DNA of 64,000 nt from Isoetes taiwanensis (lineage: Eukaryota; Streptophyta; Lycopodiopsida; Isoetales; Isoetaceae), in NCBI GenBank assembly GCA_021234155.1, contig JAJEKV010000041.1:12040689-12104688 (forward strand), written 5' to 3'. This document shows positions 22,356 through 33,830 of this stretch, in pieces. The notes under the pieces were generated by a model. That model was not told where the DNA came from. It worked only from the letters and a program-made list of their open reading frames with translations, and did no database searches. Position 1 is the stretch's first letter. Each line of letters begins with the position of its first letter. The position numbers and the translations under genes were made by a program.

Positions 22356-23968
22356 TTTGCATCATCTTTGTAGTTGAGTTTGATAGGTGTGCTCTCATCC
22401 AAGGAAATGATCCTATTACCACCTTTCGTTACGGAATATTCATCTTCAGTATGGATCGCTCCAGTAACATTCCTTGCCATGTTGTTGTTTATATTGCTAG
22501 ATGGGTCTTGGGTAACTCTTGGTGGCATAATTGGAGAAAAAGTCTTCCGAAAGCTGTTATTGCTTCTAGTACCATGTCTTGCCGAGGAGGATGATGATGT
22601 TCTAGTATTCTGAGCTGGTCTCTTCAGGGATGTACTAGGTTTGAGAGTCCTCTCAGCAATATCAGCAAGTTTGATGTTTTCAAAAACGGCTTTAAGGTCC
22701 TTACCAGGTTCCTTAGCTAACATCATGATCATATCCATCAACACTCTGCGGACTTCGAGATAAGAAATGTAGGCAAGAATAGCCGGTTTCAGTACATTGT
22801 GCAGAAGCTTGGTTATGCAAACCATTTTAACCATTGGTGCAGCATTGGGATAGATCCCTTCAAGATTATTTAGCAAATACCACACGGCATGATCTATCCA
22901 TATGATGCCACTGTCACATTCATCTCTATTTTCATTCTTCTTTTCATTATTTTTATTGAACTTTTCGCAGCCACAGGTTATAAAAGGACAATGAGTCCGC
23001 CATACCTTTTTGAGAAAGAATCCGTCCCGTCTGTCCTTAGAAAAGGCCATGTTACCCTTCTGGCTTAAGTGTATTCCAGAATTCTTCACACATGACTGCT
23101 CAAAAAAAGTAATATTGAAGGGCAGAAATATTTCTTTTTTATTGAAGTATTTTTCCAAGTTTTCTGCCTTTGCTTTGCCAGCTCTTATCTCATCATCAAT
23201 TATACCAGTCAATGCTTTCCATGTTTCCAGATTAATGGGCGCCAGGGCCCCAAAATTCTGGCTTTTCCACAATGCATGTTCCCAAGCTGCTCCATATATC
23301 TCTACACTTTCTTCAGGTATAACGGAGAATCTAGAAGAATTAGACAGATTTAAGGTGGGTACTTCTTCCTGTTCAATTCTATCCTGAATATCTTCCATGA
23401 TGGTCTCTCTTTTGCCCTTTTCAAGGCTTAATAACTCTTCTTCAGACAGATCATTTTCAGAAAAAAGACAATTATGGACTTCCTCTTGTAAATAATCTGA
23501 TGCTTCTTGTGTTTGTTCTTTCTCATTTTGCAAAGAAGGACTAATCTTGTTAGCTAGTTCCAGAGCAGTGAGTCCAACCATAAATTTCTTTCCCATATCG
23601 TCTTCTAGACATGTTCTATTATATAAAACAGCAGGCATCTGATTGTAAACATTAGTCAGGATACTCTTACAAGTTTCAAGCTTGAAGTTGGCTTTCTTCA
23701 TCAGGAGAAAGATTTGGAACCACCCATTGAATCCTAAATAGCTGACAGTTGATTTCCCTTTTTCCACTATGCTTTTCTCCTTGTTGATTATGAACTGATG
23801 TACTTCGTTACTCTTGATGCAAGCTATAATGGTGCTCAGACAAAGATTATTGGGGCTCGTGATCCGGCGGTCATCATAGTGCGATGCGGCAATTCTTTTA
23901 TCCATATATTGTTTGTATCCAATTCTTCTTACGGACTTTGGTTTTCTATTTCTGTAATAATAATCCAA
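22352..23968 (-). CDS. ORF B: 538-residue protein of the Penelope-like element, unknown function
   Basis: Uninterrupted from ATG 23968 (MDYYYRNRKPKSVRR). Visible features: a basic N-terminus, a middle acidic region (NDLSEEELLSLEKG), a Cys cluster (HCPFITCGCEKF, then DECDSG) at about residues 330-360, hydrophobic helices (IIWIDHAVWYLLNNL; LKPAILAYISYLEVRR) and a Ser/Arg-rich tail (TRTSSSSSARHGTRSN). I recognise no domain. Position upstream of an RT in the same orientation suggests a gag-like or RNP protein, or the N-terminal half of a spliced polyprotein. Both large frames are unbroken, so the element may have been active recently. Confidence 0.6.
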   Translation of the reverse strand: MDYYYRNRKPKSVRRIGYKQYMDKRIAASHYDDRRITSPNNLCLSTIIACIKSNEVHQFIINKEKSIVEKGKSTVSYLGFNGWFQIFLLMKKANFKLETCKSILTNVYNQMPAVLYNRTCLEDDMGKKFMVGLTALELANKISPSLQNEKEQTQEASDYLQEEVHNCLFSENDLSEEELLSLEKGKRETIMEDIQDRIEQEEVPTLNLSNSSRFSVIPEESVEIYGAAWEHALWKSQNFGALAPINLETWKALTGIIDDEIRAGKAKAENLEKYFNKKEIFLPFNITFFEQSCVKNSGIHLSQKGNMAFSKDRRDGFFLKKVWRTHCPFITCGCEKFNKNNEKKNENRDECDSGIIWIDHAVWYLLNNLEGIYPNAAPMVKMVCITKLLHNVLKPAILAYISYLEVRRVLMDMIMMLAKEPGKDLKAVFENIKLADIAERTLKPSTSLKRPAQNTRTSSSSSARHGTRSNNSFRKTFSPIMPPRVTQDPSSNINNNMARNVTGAIHTEDEYSVTKGGNRIISLDESTPIKLNYKDDAK

Positions 23969-24101
23969 CGAATGAGATGTATGGTAAGTAAATGATTAAG
24001 ACACAATAATAAAAAAATAAATAATAAAAGGAAAGGAAAACACCTGAATCCAAATCAAGGCCCTAGGTTAAACCTAGGAACTGGAGTGACATAAAAAAAC
24101 C

Positions 24102-26130
24102 CCCAGCCTATTACTAGACTTTAGCCTTACCATTTCCTCTTTAGGAAATTTAAAGAAGCCCAATTAGCAGCCTTAGAAGAGAGCAGGTGTATCTTTACTT
24201 CTAAGCCAAGATTTGGACCATTTTCTTACTATAACAAGTCCCATTATATGAAAAAAAACTATAAGCATATCAGAGACTTGGTATTTTGAATCCGTTAAGA
24301 AAATTTCTATGCCATGTAAATCATACAATGTTTTTGAGACAAATTTGACTTAAAAACATATTCTTATCGTAAATATAGTTGACTAATGTACTTTTTACAA
24401 GTTACGTTATACGAAACTAGGAGTAATAGTAGACAAAGCAAAGCTAAAAAGGAAAAAGCCATCATAAAAAATGCAACTTGTCCAAATATCTGAAAGTCAT
24501 GTAGATAAGTCATCATGGCAGTAGCTATTCACAACCATTTCTCTCAATCTTATAGTTTAAGATGACATGTGCCTATTAGAGAGCTACAGAAAAGTCAAAT
24601 ATATTCTATACTTGCACTGTTATGTGCCAAATACATCTTCCAATCCCAGACTAATATAACATTCTAAAATATTTTGGAATCTGAAACTTACATTCTGCCA
24701 GCAATAAAATGTTATTATAATAATAAGATAAAGAAACAAAGCATCCAAAATTATATCCATCATAATATCAAATCAGTATTGCTGAAGGATAGAAGATAAC
24801 ATCCTTAATACTAAGAACCATCACGAAATATATTTGTGATGAGTTATTTTCAGAAAAGACAGCGTTTAGAGTGCACCAAGTTGCTGATATATTGCAGTCA
24901 AAGCATCCCATGCTACCATAAGCAAGACATAAACGAAATAACAGGAGAGATAGCACCGGTTACCTGCAGCAAAACCATTTGAACATTAGCATAAAGGTAA
25001 AGCCAAAAGTTGCTAGCAGGTAAGCAGTGGGGCTATCTGGCTTATCGCCCTTCACCCGTGATCATTTATAAAACCTTATCAATTAAGTGCAGAAATTAAA
25101 AAAATACCATTGATTTAGTCTACTTCTTAAGGCATTTCTGCCATGTAAGCACTGATATCATTTATAAGCAGCTGAATATTAGTATCCAAATTATCAGAAC
25201 ATTATAAGTTGATTTGGTAAACTAGAACATAGCTCATAGAGGTTAGATAAATAGTACTTATGTAGGTAAAAGATCTATGCCTGGTTAGTAGGGTAGGATA
25301 CTTTCACACATAAAGGCGTGACAAAAAACCTATTATCTAGATTCAGCAAATCAAAATGTAAAAATCTGTGAAATACACTGGGGTTAGAGCATATAAGAGT
25401 TATGGAGCTAGAAAGTTACTTGTGAAACTTTTATGGACCAAATTCTGTATGGATCTACACTATTCTCAAACCTGAATTGGTTTGTTGTTAATAAAATCGT
25501 CATGCTGCTCCATAGTGATAGGATTATGCATTGCCATGCTTGATTCTTCTTGAATACTTCCTGTCATAGCCTGCTTCAAGATGTTTGCAGTATCTTTGTT
25601 GAGCTTATCAGTTATGCTTTCTTCCTCAGCATTTAGGACTCCTATTTCCTCTCTTGCTTTCTGATATTAGGATCGACCCATGATTCTCGGCTGACCTTGG
25701 CACATCTATGAAAGTCATAGATCTTTTTTCTTTTTGCATCCATCTGTCTCTCATCTTCCATTTTCTCAAGGAATTTCTTGTTGAAACCCCCTTTCCTTCT
25801 GCCCATGAAGCGGATAGATGCCCTCAATCGGCCATGTTTGTAGCCATAAGTTTGTCCAGAGAAATGAAGCTCAGTGTATTTCGCTTTTGCAGGGATGTGC
25901 CAATTATATACCCATGATTTGATCCAGGCTGTGAGAGGAGTACAGGCTGCCTCCGTCGGTTGGAATTCGGCCAGCTTCTCCATTCTGTTAGGGTTTTTAG
26001 AAAGCCATTAGGTCACGGGCACATGCCTTTTCATCTCTTACCTTTTCTTTTCCTTTTAATTGACTGTACCTTCTCTTGTAAATTATAAAAAAGCCAAGGT
26101 TAAGTCCATAAAAAATTCATAATAAAAAAA
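24102..26130 (-). repeat. Right 2-kb direct repeat (pseudo-LTR) of the Penelope-like element
   Basis: Second copy of 17758-19793, upstream of ORF B in the sense of transcription, so it should hold the promoter. Its outer end runs into an A-rich tract (26124-26147) that belongs either to the element or to the L1 tail. Confidence 0.85.
25460..25983 (-). pseudogene. ORF A, second copy, frameshifted
   Basis: The first 105 or so codons match ORF A of the left repeat almost exactly. Small deletions around 25650-25690 then change the frame and the open stretch ends at 25642. Homology to the rest of ORF A continues to about 25460. In a full unit this copy would be the translated one, so its loss probably makes this insertion non-autonomous for ORF A. 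Confidence 0.75.
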
Positions 26131-26147
26131 AAAAAAGAAAAAAAAAA

Positions 26148-26162
26148 GTAATGGCTTAGGTT
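26148..26162 (+). repeat. Target-site duplication (right) of the L1
   Basis: GTAATGGCTTAGGTT, identical to 11054-11068. It lies directly after the interrupted A-rich tail. Confidence 0.85.
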
Positions 26163-26379
26163 AATCCTTAAGTGTCGTCTGTAAAAATGCACTGCGCCTC
26201 TGCTAGTTCTTGCTTCTAAGCCCATTATAGAGCTTGGCTACTATCTCACGAATGGAGAGAGCGCCCAACAAGATCCAGCTTGTGGAAAAATACAATATAG
26301 CAATGCTCAAGCTGCCAAGATGGACGGAAAAATAAGGCACAAATTCGTCTCCAAAAACTGTAAGTAAGAGGCAAATGAG

Positions 26380-27045
26380 GATGGCACGAATAGTGCTGCT
26401 GCTACAGAAGAAGCTGTGGACACTGTTCCATTTGAAGCTGACGATTTTGAGAAAGCAGAGGAGCTTCAACTCAACCAGGAGTTTCAACTCAATCAGGTTC
26501 TTTTTAAGTTTTCTTTAAGGGTCATATTATTTATGCATGAGTAAGGAAAAATGAGTTTGATCACGTCTGCACTCTAGCATCACATTCTGGTGTATTTATA
26601 AAACCAGTTTAAAACTCTGGCCTAGGCCTTAGATCAGAAGCTTAAACTGTAGATAAATATCACATATCACAGTACCTATCACATATCACAGTACCCTTGA
26701 GAAGCTTTGAGCTCAGTACCCTTGAGCTCAGTGCACCCTGTGCACTCAATGCATTGGCACTAGTTGCTGTAAGCAGAATCTGCAAGGTCTGGTTGCTGTT
26801 GCTATGCTTTGCAAGCAGGCTGGAGAATTGCCAACTCAATCAACCAAGCAATTGGCTACATATATTGAAGAGATAAAGTTGATCACTTCTGCATACAACA
26901 AGGATGCATAAATTCGTCTCCAAAAATCTTGATAGCAAGTGTGTCCCTAAAGACAGTGAAGATTGCAGCAACGTTGCAACATGGCACATGGCATATTGCA
27001 GCTAGTAAAGAAGATAGTGAAGAGGAGCGACAACTTAACCAGGTT
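26380..27045 (+). other. Two exon-like blocks from a local duplication
   Basis: Block 26385-26500 reads EEAVDTVPFEADDFEKAEELQLNQEF... and ends LNQ before CAG|GTTCTT. Block 26930-27045 ends ERQLNQ before the same CAG|GTTCTT. Both are preceded by the word AAATTCGTCTCCAAAAA. The pattern suggests a duplicated exon of an unidentified gene, or a duplicated pseudogene fragment. Coding status is uncertain. Confidence 0.25.
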
Positions 27046-28781
27046 CTTTTGTGTTTTAATATCACGTTTCTAGCGTGAAGTTAAGTAGGAAAAATCTGGC
27101 ATGACTAAGTCTCACATCCATACTATAGCTTATGTTTAAACTCTTGAAAGAATTGAAACCTTATGCATGCTCGCCAGAATAATTTAATCTGGTAGAACAT
27201 GAACAGATATGCTCTCAATAATCTAGTGTAACACTATTTTTTTAGCAGATATTTCGTTTAAGATTGTGCGAAACATAATCGGCTATATTCAGACAGCTAA
27301 ATCAGGTTCAAATTTGAGATAAATTAATACAATAGAGGTCTGGGATAAATATAGCTCAGTAAATAATATGTGCGATAAGAGTGCTGGAACATGCAGTGCT
27401 TAGTAGTGCAGATAATGGTGCAGCACAAACTTCAATAATATGAACTTAAGGTATAGGAAATGGTACAGGCCTGCCGTAATTAAATAGTCTAGTCTATGAG
27501 TAAGATGGAGCCCATTGAAAATCCTGGATGGGGAGCAGAACTGATACACCAAGGTTATGAAGAACTGGGGGGATGTCTAAATAATTCTTGACCTGCAGAA
27601 ATGCAGGATATGGTTCGTTTTCATACTTTGTAAAATAAGCAAATAATTGGTTTCATCATAGTAATTGATATAAATTGAATTATTGTTGGTGAAGGGCGAT
27701 GAGCCATGCCAAGACCACTGCTTACCTGTTAAAATTTTTGTGCTCAAATCAGCGACAATGCAACCAATGGTTTCTCACACATTTATGTTCATGTCTCATG
27801 CAAGCAGCTACATGCTCTACATCTTATTGTTATTCTCTAGCCTAGTCTTGGCAGACAATACATTAAACAAAATTTATGTCCATTGATGGATATACGTTAA
27901 AAATACCATTTAAAATACATGGATTTACAACTGTTTAATTTATTATACAACTTGTTCAATTTAAGTCAATATGAAGTGGAATCTTTCAACACAGGTGGTT
28001 GTGTGCAGTTGTAGGGTATACCCCCGGTATACCCTACCCATTAAGTATTTCTAAATATCCCGAGCCATATTCTTGCCCATATTCTAATATGCCGTATGTA
28101 ACGACACAGTGCAACACAGTTATATGGTCTTAGCATGCCTAGAACAAAAGGCAACTTGGAAGAAATCAAGGTCAAATGATTGAAGCAATCTCCTACCTCA
28201 ATGTTTGATTGAACCATGGAAGCAATCTCCTACCTCAATAACATACCTCAATACGTATAGGTATACCATATGTTGGGTGTATTATGCCCAATATACCCCC
28301 AGCATAACATTGAGGTATGGGGTATGTCTTCGGTATGCAAGCGTCAGTACAAGATCGGATAGGGGTATGTAAAAACGAAGATATTCCATAAGTACATCCA
28401 CGGTAGGGGGCTTTGAAACTGGCTTTTTCCATTTACGTATGTAGGGGTTTTCCACCTCCAAAAAGTCGTATACAGGGGTTTTTTAGTGACCCCTTGCACG
28501 CACATGAGGTATCCCCATATGCCTAGGTGAAATCCCCGGGTCGGCTTATTGTCTCAGGCTGTCTCAGATTTATTCTTACATGATATTTTAAAGGCCATCC
28601 TTCTGCCAAGAAGGCCATGTGTTGTAATAATACTGAGTGCCACATATAGAATAGCTGTGAAATAAGCCACAGAGATAGGTAAAAGCTTACAATGTTCACT
28701 TAGGCACTGCAACAGGGTAAAAGGTTTTTATTGATAAAGCCCCTACGCACTTAGATTTGAAGATCATCCATTCGTACCTGG

Positions 28782-28985
28782 AGGGTCTGCCTGTAGCCTC
28801 CAACGGAGACTCAGTCGCAATACTGCTGCCGATTGCAACAAACGACAAAATTCTGTCTTGGTCCTCATAATATAAGTTACTTGGTCATCTGTTTGTTGGC
28901 GAAATCCAATATCAGAACCTCCATCTTGCAGAATTCCAAGCAGAAAAAGGTAAAGAACAGAAGACCCTTTCAAATCTAAAGGCCT
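28782..28985 (-). other. Probable exon of an unidentified gene
   Basis: On the minus strand an open stretch (LKGSSVLYLFLLGILQDGG, then FRQQTDDQVTYIM, then LRLSLRWRLQADPP) is bounded by an acceptor CTTTAG at the 5' side and a donor CTCCAG|GTACGA at the 3' side. The sequence has gene-like composition, but I do not recognise the family. Another minus-strand open piece at 29154-29339 (ATNFCRRSSISVGEVAGW) may belong to the same gene. Confidence 0.35.
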
Positions 28986-30143
28986 CGCTCAACAAATCTG
29001 CAAATACCTTGCCTCAATTGGCTCCTTAAAAATGGCCAAGAGAAATAGAAACAAAGAGGAAGCAGTCACATATGAGAGGTGTGAATGGGGCAGTCCAATA
29101 GCCACGGAATACTGAATCAACAACTAGCTCCTGACAACTATGTTTGAGGAACTTCAAGAAATTTGCACAGAAAAACCATGCCCCATCGCACTTCTTTTAA
29201 TTTGGAAGTAAGAACATCCTATTTCTTTTGCACAGTGACCAACCAGTTTCATCAGGTAAGGATTCCACCCGGCTACCTCACCCACTGAAATAGAACTACG
29301 CCTGCAAAAATTGGTTGCCATGACAAAATCGGAAGACAACGTTTTGTTTTACAACAGAGAAACGTCCACAAAAAGAATAAGATCTCGGCAAACTATTCAA
29401 ACCCCAGTTCAAAAGCTTAGCTATAAAATGAAACCTTCAAAGACTGTCGAACCGTTGCTAATGGGCATGAAGTCGAAAATAAATCATTGCTTCAATTTCA
29501 AGGTATGCACAGAACTTCCTTAACTGTAGCGTTGATCAAATCGGAGCTTCCTGATGTCTTCCTATGAAGAAAATGCTCAAAACAGACCTAACCTAAATGC
29601 CGATTAAACTGAATCACGCCGCTGAATCGCGCCGTTTATCCATCTACATCCGAACATTGGTCGCCTACAACTGCCGTGTTAATTAAGCAGCACCCATTAT
29701 ATATGAAGCCGGAAGATAGGCCGAGAATTAGCTGGAAACTTCGAGAAGGAAGATAAAAGCTTCTCGAACACCATACCACATACCACGTTCTAGAATATAC
29801 ATGTCACATGATCGAAACTTCCAGAAAAGTCTACCTGCTTCCAAACTTTTTCTATGCACACATGTGTCCAATTTAATTCATAATTTTCCATAAAAAAACA
29901 CAGACAGCTAAGCTGCCCCCTTACCTTCCCTATTACAATTATATATTAGAGATATAGCGTATTTCAAATACGTCAAGGTAAGTTAGTCTTCATTCTTGTT
30001 TGGTGTCCAATGAGACCTTGCCATGTGGCGATCATACTAATCAGGAATGACAAATGGGTCGATCATTCTTGACGAACCTGAGACAGCCGGTCTGCCGAAG
30101 CTCATCTGCCGAAACTTATCTGTCGAAGCTTACCTTGACGTCG

Positions 30144-30260
30144 TGGAGCGTCAACAATTCGCAGATTCCGGCTCTGGAATGGGAGCTGGCCACCGACAGC
30201 AGCCAGGAGCGCCGCCAGCTCCCATTCCAGAGCAAGAATCTGCTCATTGTTGCCGCTCCA
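30144..30260. repeat. Long imperfect hairpin (47-bp arms)
   Basis: Arms 30144-30190 and 30214-30260 are inverted copies with 5 mismatches in 47, around a 23-nt loop. The arms are markedly more GC-rich than the surroundings. Three imperfect copies of CTGCCGAAGCT precede it at 30090-30131. It could be a foldback element remnant or a microRNA-type precursor. Confidence 0.7.
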
Positions 30261-30484
30261 CATAACATCAAATGTATATAGAGCGGAGGAAAATTTATCG
30301 TATTTCAAATATATCAAATGTATATAGGACCTTCACGCTATAGCATTTTTTTATAGGGGAAGCATTACTTAGAGCATTTTTTCATATCCAGTATTCCACA
30401 ATGCCTCATTTTCTATACGTCAAGGAAAGTTAAGGTTGGGCTTAATTAGATAAGAGAGGGCAACAAATGTTCAAAATTCTTTTT

Positions 30485-31172
30485 CAGAGCCGCTAGACAA
30501 AGGAGACACTCGGTTAGATTGGCATCCTTGCAATGGGATGATGGTTCAGTAATGAAGAAGCCCCAACAGATCAAGCAGTATTTGCATGGTCACTTTAGAA
30601 ATTTCTTTGAGGGGAAAGAAATAAGACACCAAGATTGTCTTGAAGATATGGTAATTGCCAGAGTGTGCTCGAAAGTTCCCAGTTCCAAAAGGAAATGCTA
30701 GGCTGCCCCTTATCAATGGATGATCTACAAGAAGCGGCTTTCTCATTGGCTAAAGATAAGAGTCCAAGGCTTGCGGGGATCCCTGTTGAGTTTTTCCAAC
30801 ACAACTGGGAGTGGATAGGCTCCTTTGTACATGCAGCATATCTAGATTTTTTGAGTGCAGACATGCTGGATAGAAAACTTTACACTGATTGTATAACATT
30901 GATATCCAAAGTAAAGGAGCCAAAATCAATAAATGATTGGAGACCAATTACGCTATTATCTTCATTCTATAAAATTATAGTGAAGGCATATGCAGAGAGA
31001 TTGAAGCCGATTTTGATGGAACACATGTTCAAAATGCAATCAGGATTCCTTTTAGATAGAAGCATTTTAAGCAACATAGCAGCTGCATACAAAGGGTTGC
31101 ATTGGGCAAGGATAATAAATCATTTATTTGAAACTTGACTTCAAGAAAGCATATGATAGCGTAAGTTGGTGT
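30485..31172 (+). pseudogene. LINE reverse transcriptase, N-terminal half, 3'-truncated
   Basis: Starts in a region before RT (LQWDDGSVMKKPQQIKQYL) and continues through LSMDDLQEAAFSLAKDKSP, INDWRPITLLSSFYKI, QSGFLLDRSI and motif A (LKLDFKKAYDSVSW), where it breaks off at about 31172. A frameshift near 30695 and another near 31130 break the frame. The pieces resemble the same LINE group as the 4.7-5.9 kb fragment, but they cover non-overlapping parts of RT (N-terminal here, C-terminal there). Confidence 0.75.
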
Positions 31173-31434
31173 CGGGTGGGGGTCACCTCTATTATAAGTG
31201 TATATGCCATCTGTGCTTCCTAGATTGCCAAAAAATCCATTATATACGACAGTTATGTATGAAAAACCCTTCTTATACGACTACATTATTTGTAAAAGAA
31301 TGCAACCCATATCATATAATTACTTGCCCAAACAACTTATACTTGACAACCCTTTCCATACATATACGACATCTCTATTACTTTTATACAAGTGACTATA
31401 TACCAGCATTATTCATGTAAAAGTGATACATTAT

Positions 31435-31885
31435 AAATGTGGTAAGAGCTAGATTGAGAGGAATGAAATGCTTGACAATTTGATAAACTGAAGATAGAAG
31501 TATGGTAAGAGCTAGATTGAGAGAAATGAAATGTTTGACAAATTGAAGATAGAAAACTAAGGTGCAGCTTAAGAACAATATCAGCACTTGGGACCTCGTT
31601 CAAAATAGAGCTTTTAGCATCATCTGCAAATTTAATATTATGACATAGGAATATCCTTAGGGATCTTATATTACCCGTGACTCCGTAGGATTCTATGGGA
31701 CACCACATGCTTGCACAAGATACTCTATTTCTTAGAAAAGTTATGAAAACAAACAAACATCTGGAAATTTAATATTATCTCATAAGAATATCCTTAGGGA
31801 TCTTATATTCCCGTGACTCCTTAAGATTCTATAGGATAACACATGCTTGCACGAGATCGCTCTATTTCTTAGAAAAGTTATGCAA
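31435..31885. repeat. Two local tandem duplications
   Basis: A 66-bp unit (GGTAAGAGCTAGATTGAGAG...) is present twice at about 31440-31555. A unit of about 135 bp (TTTAATATTAT...TTAGAAAAGTTATG) is present twice at about 31630-31880. Both are non-coding. Confidence 0.7.
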
Positions 31886-32040
31886 GCAATAAGCATTTTA
31901 CTTTCTTACTATAGATTATGCTTTTATTACATTTAAATGCAAGCAATGGTATTTAACTTAAGATAGGGCATTGCTAATGCAAATGTCAAAAAGGATACCA
32001 AACTTTAGTACTTGAATTCTAAAAAAGTCAATTATTAAGT

Positions 32041-32041
<1 letters not shown>

Positions 32042-32135
<94 letters not shown>
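32042..32135 (+). repeat. (AGAT)n microsatellite
   Basis: 94 bp of perfect AGAT repeat, about 23.5 units, without interruption. Confidence 0.98.
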
Positions 32136-33830
32136 TTTTAATGTCACGCCACTAGGCACCATCCAACTGGACATGTGACCAACAATGGACATTCAAAACA
32201 TAAATAAGCAAATTACACAATCAAGGTTTGGTTTAACAAATAGGCTACTACTTTTCAAATCAATATTCATCCATATGACAAAATGGTTTGTGGTACATGA
32301 TATTTCATTTGAATCCATTGCTTATTACTCGTGAATTCAACATTACATGAAATTCCAAGTTACTTTGGATAGCTCGAGTTGTCACTTTTAGGATTCATTA
32401 TAAATATTCACAAGTGAAGTTGCTCAATATTTGTTTGTACATTCAAGTATATTACCACAATATAGCTTTCAATGCCCGTGCAATGGCCAACATCTCCTCA
32501 ATAAAAACATTAACGTTAACTAAATGAAGCGTAGCTTCTTGCTCAATAACTGTCATTATCTTTTTTTTTTTCTTTTTTTTCTTTTATATTGGCTTTTGTA
32601 TTTATAGAATAAAAAGTACAATGTTTTAAATTTCTGAGGATTACTACAGGAATAACCTCAACATCTTCATCCTCTTTGAAACTGAAACTCATTTGATTGA
32701 GAAGCATAACATCAAAGAGTTATAAGATAGAGGTCACCAGATACCTAACCTAGTTCTCAATGTCTTCTGCAAGGATCCCAAACTTCCTCGCCCATCAAGG
32801 AGCCCATACATCCTCGATTTGTACATCAGACACCATGAAGTTAGAACAATCACCATCACTTCTACCTATATATATCATTTGATGTGGGATAGGAAGACTT
32901 CCTATCACCAAGCTACCTCTACTTACTCTTACCATGCTACTAAATGAATGGTAGAGAAAAAGAATCAGTGTTAAGAGAGCAGCCTACCACTTTGCTCATA
33001 GAAACTGCCACTTTTTGATGAGCTCTAGTTTCTCACCTTATAACCAAGCATATCAACCTGTAAATTAAATTGAATCAAATGCTGCATTGTCGGGTTAGGC
33101 ATTCAACCTGAAGCTTGAAGTTGACTGAACAAAGAATATGTGCAGCCACTAGACTTCTCTCTTAAAGCCCCCTGCAAGATATATATATGTCAGCTTATCC
33201 CTAGCTCAGCAATCCAATCCAATCTAATCCATTCAACCTACTTGCACTACAAGATAAAAAAACCAAAACTGCTTGGGTACCTGGCAAAAAATTTCATGAG
33301 GGATCCATGATGCTTCTACTGCAGATGAAACCTCCTCAGAAAAACCAAGATCTAGACTGCAACAATTTGTAAGGCTTTAAACTGCAATCCCCATCCTTCC
33401 CAGGTCAACCCAGACTCACGAAAGCATTTACCAAGGAACGGCAAATGAATTCTTAAGAACTGCAAGGAAGACTAAAGAAATGCAGGACAAACCTGAAACA
33501 AGATTGGAGACTACCAAATAGCCAAACCTCAAGAACATGAGGGAAAGGTTTGTAAACCTTGCTCGTGGATGGATTCCCAAAACTCCTGGCCTGGACACTA
33601 CACAAATCGCTGGTTCTCTTCAAGCCTCCGTTGGTGTACCGGAGGTAGGATGGGGAGGCGGTCGCCTCATGTTCCTTTTGGCAATGAGCAATGGTGCAAG
33701 CAACTTGGTGGCATTAGCAAAATTATGGCAGATGCCATAAATTATATTAGTCCATGTTTTTTAGGATCATCTTTATCACCACATCCAATTAAGAACGTTA
33801 ATATTTCTCAAGGAGACGAGAAAGAACGAA
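32136..33830. other. Intergenic
   Basis: AT-rich with pyrimidine tracts (for example 32560-32584). Open frames at 33537-33955 match nothing before the gypsy remnant that follows. Confidence 0.4.

Larger units (their letters stand above)
17758..26130 (-). mobile_element. Penelope-like retroelement with 2-kb direct repeats, nested in the L1 tail
   Basis: Two copies of a 2.03-kb sequence (17758-19793 and 24102-26130, same orientation, period 6344 bp) enclose 4.3 kb that encodes two large minus-strand ORFs. One is a reverse transcriptase with Penelope-like features; the other is of unknown function. A third ORF lies inside each repeat. Penelope-like elements are known for long direct repeats that arise from partial tandem copies (pseudo-LTRs) and for retaining introns; both fit here. 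The repeats lack TG...CA ends, and no primer-binding site or integrase is seen, so a standard LTR element is unlikely. No GIY-YIG endonuclease was recognised. The repeats differ by only a few substitutions and small indels, so insertion looks fairly recent. Confidence 0.7.

Noticed and set aside
17758-26130. Ordinary LTR retrotransposon with 2-kb LTRs
   Set aside because: The repeats do not begin TG or end CA, no primer-binding site follows the upstream repeat, no protease or integrase is seen, and the RT is of Penelope type. One ORF also lies wholly inside the repeat.
26203-26487. 94-codon minus-strand frame with hydrophobic stretches
   Set aside because: It resembles a membrane protein only by composition. 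The opposite strand reads better as an exon-like block, and neither matches a family.
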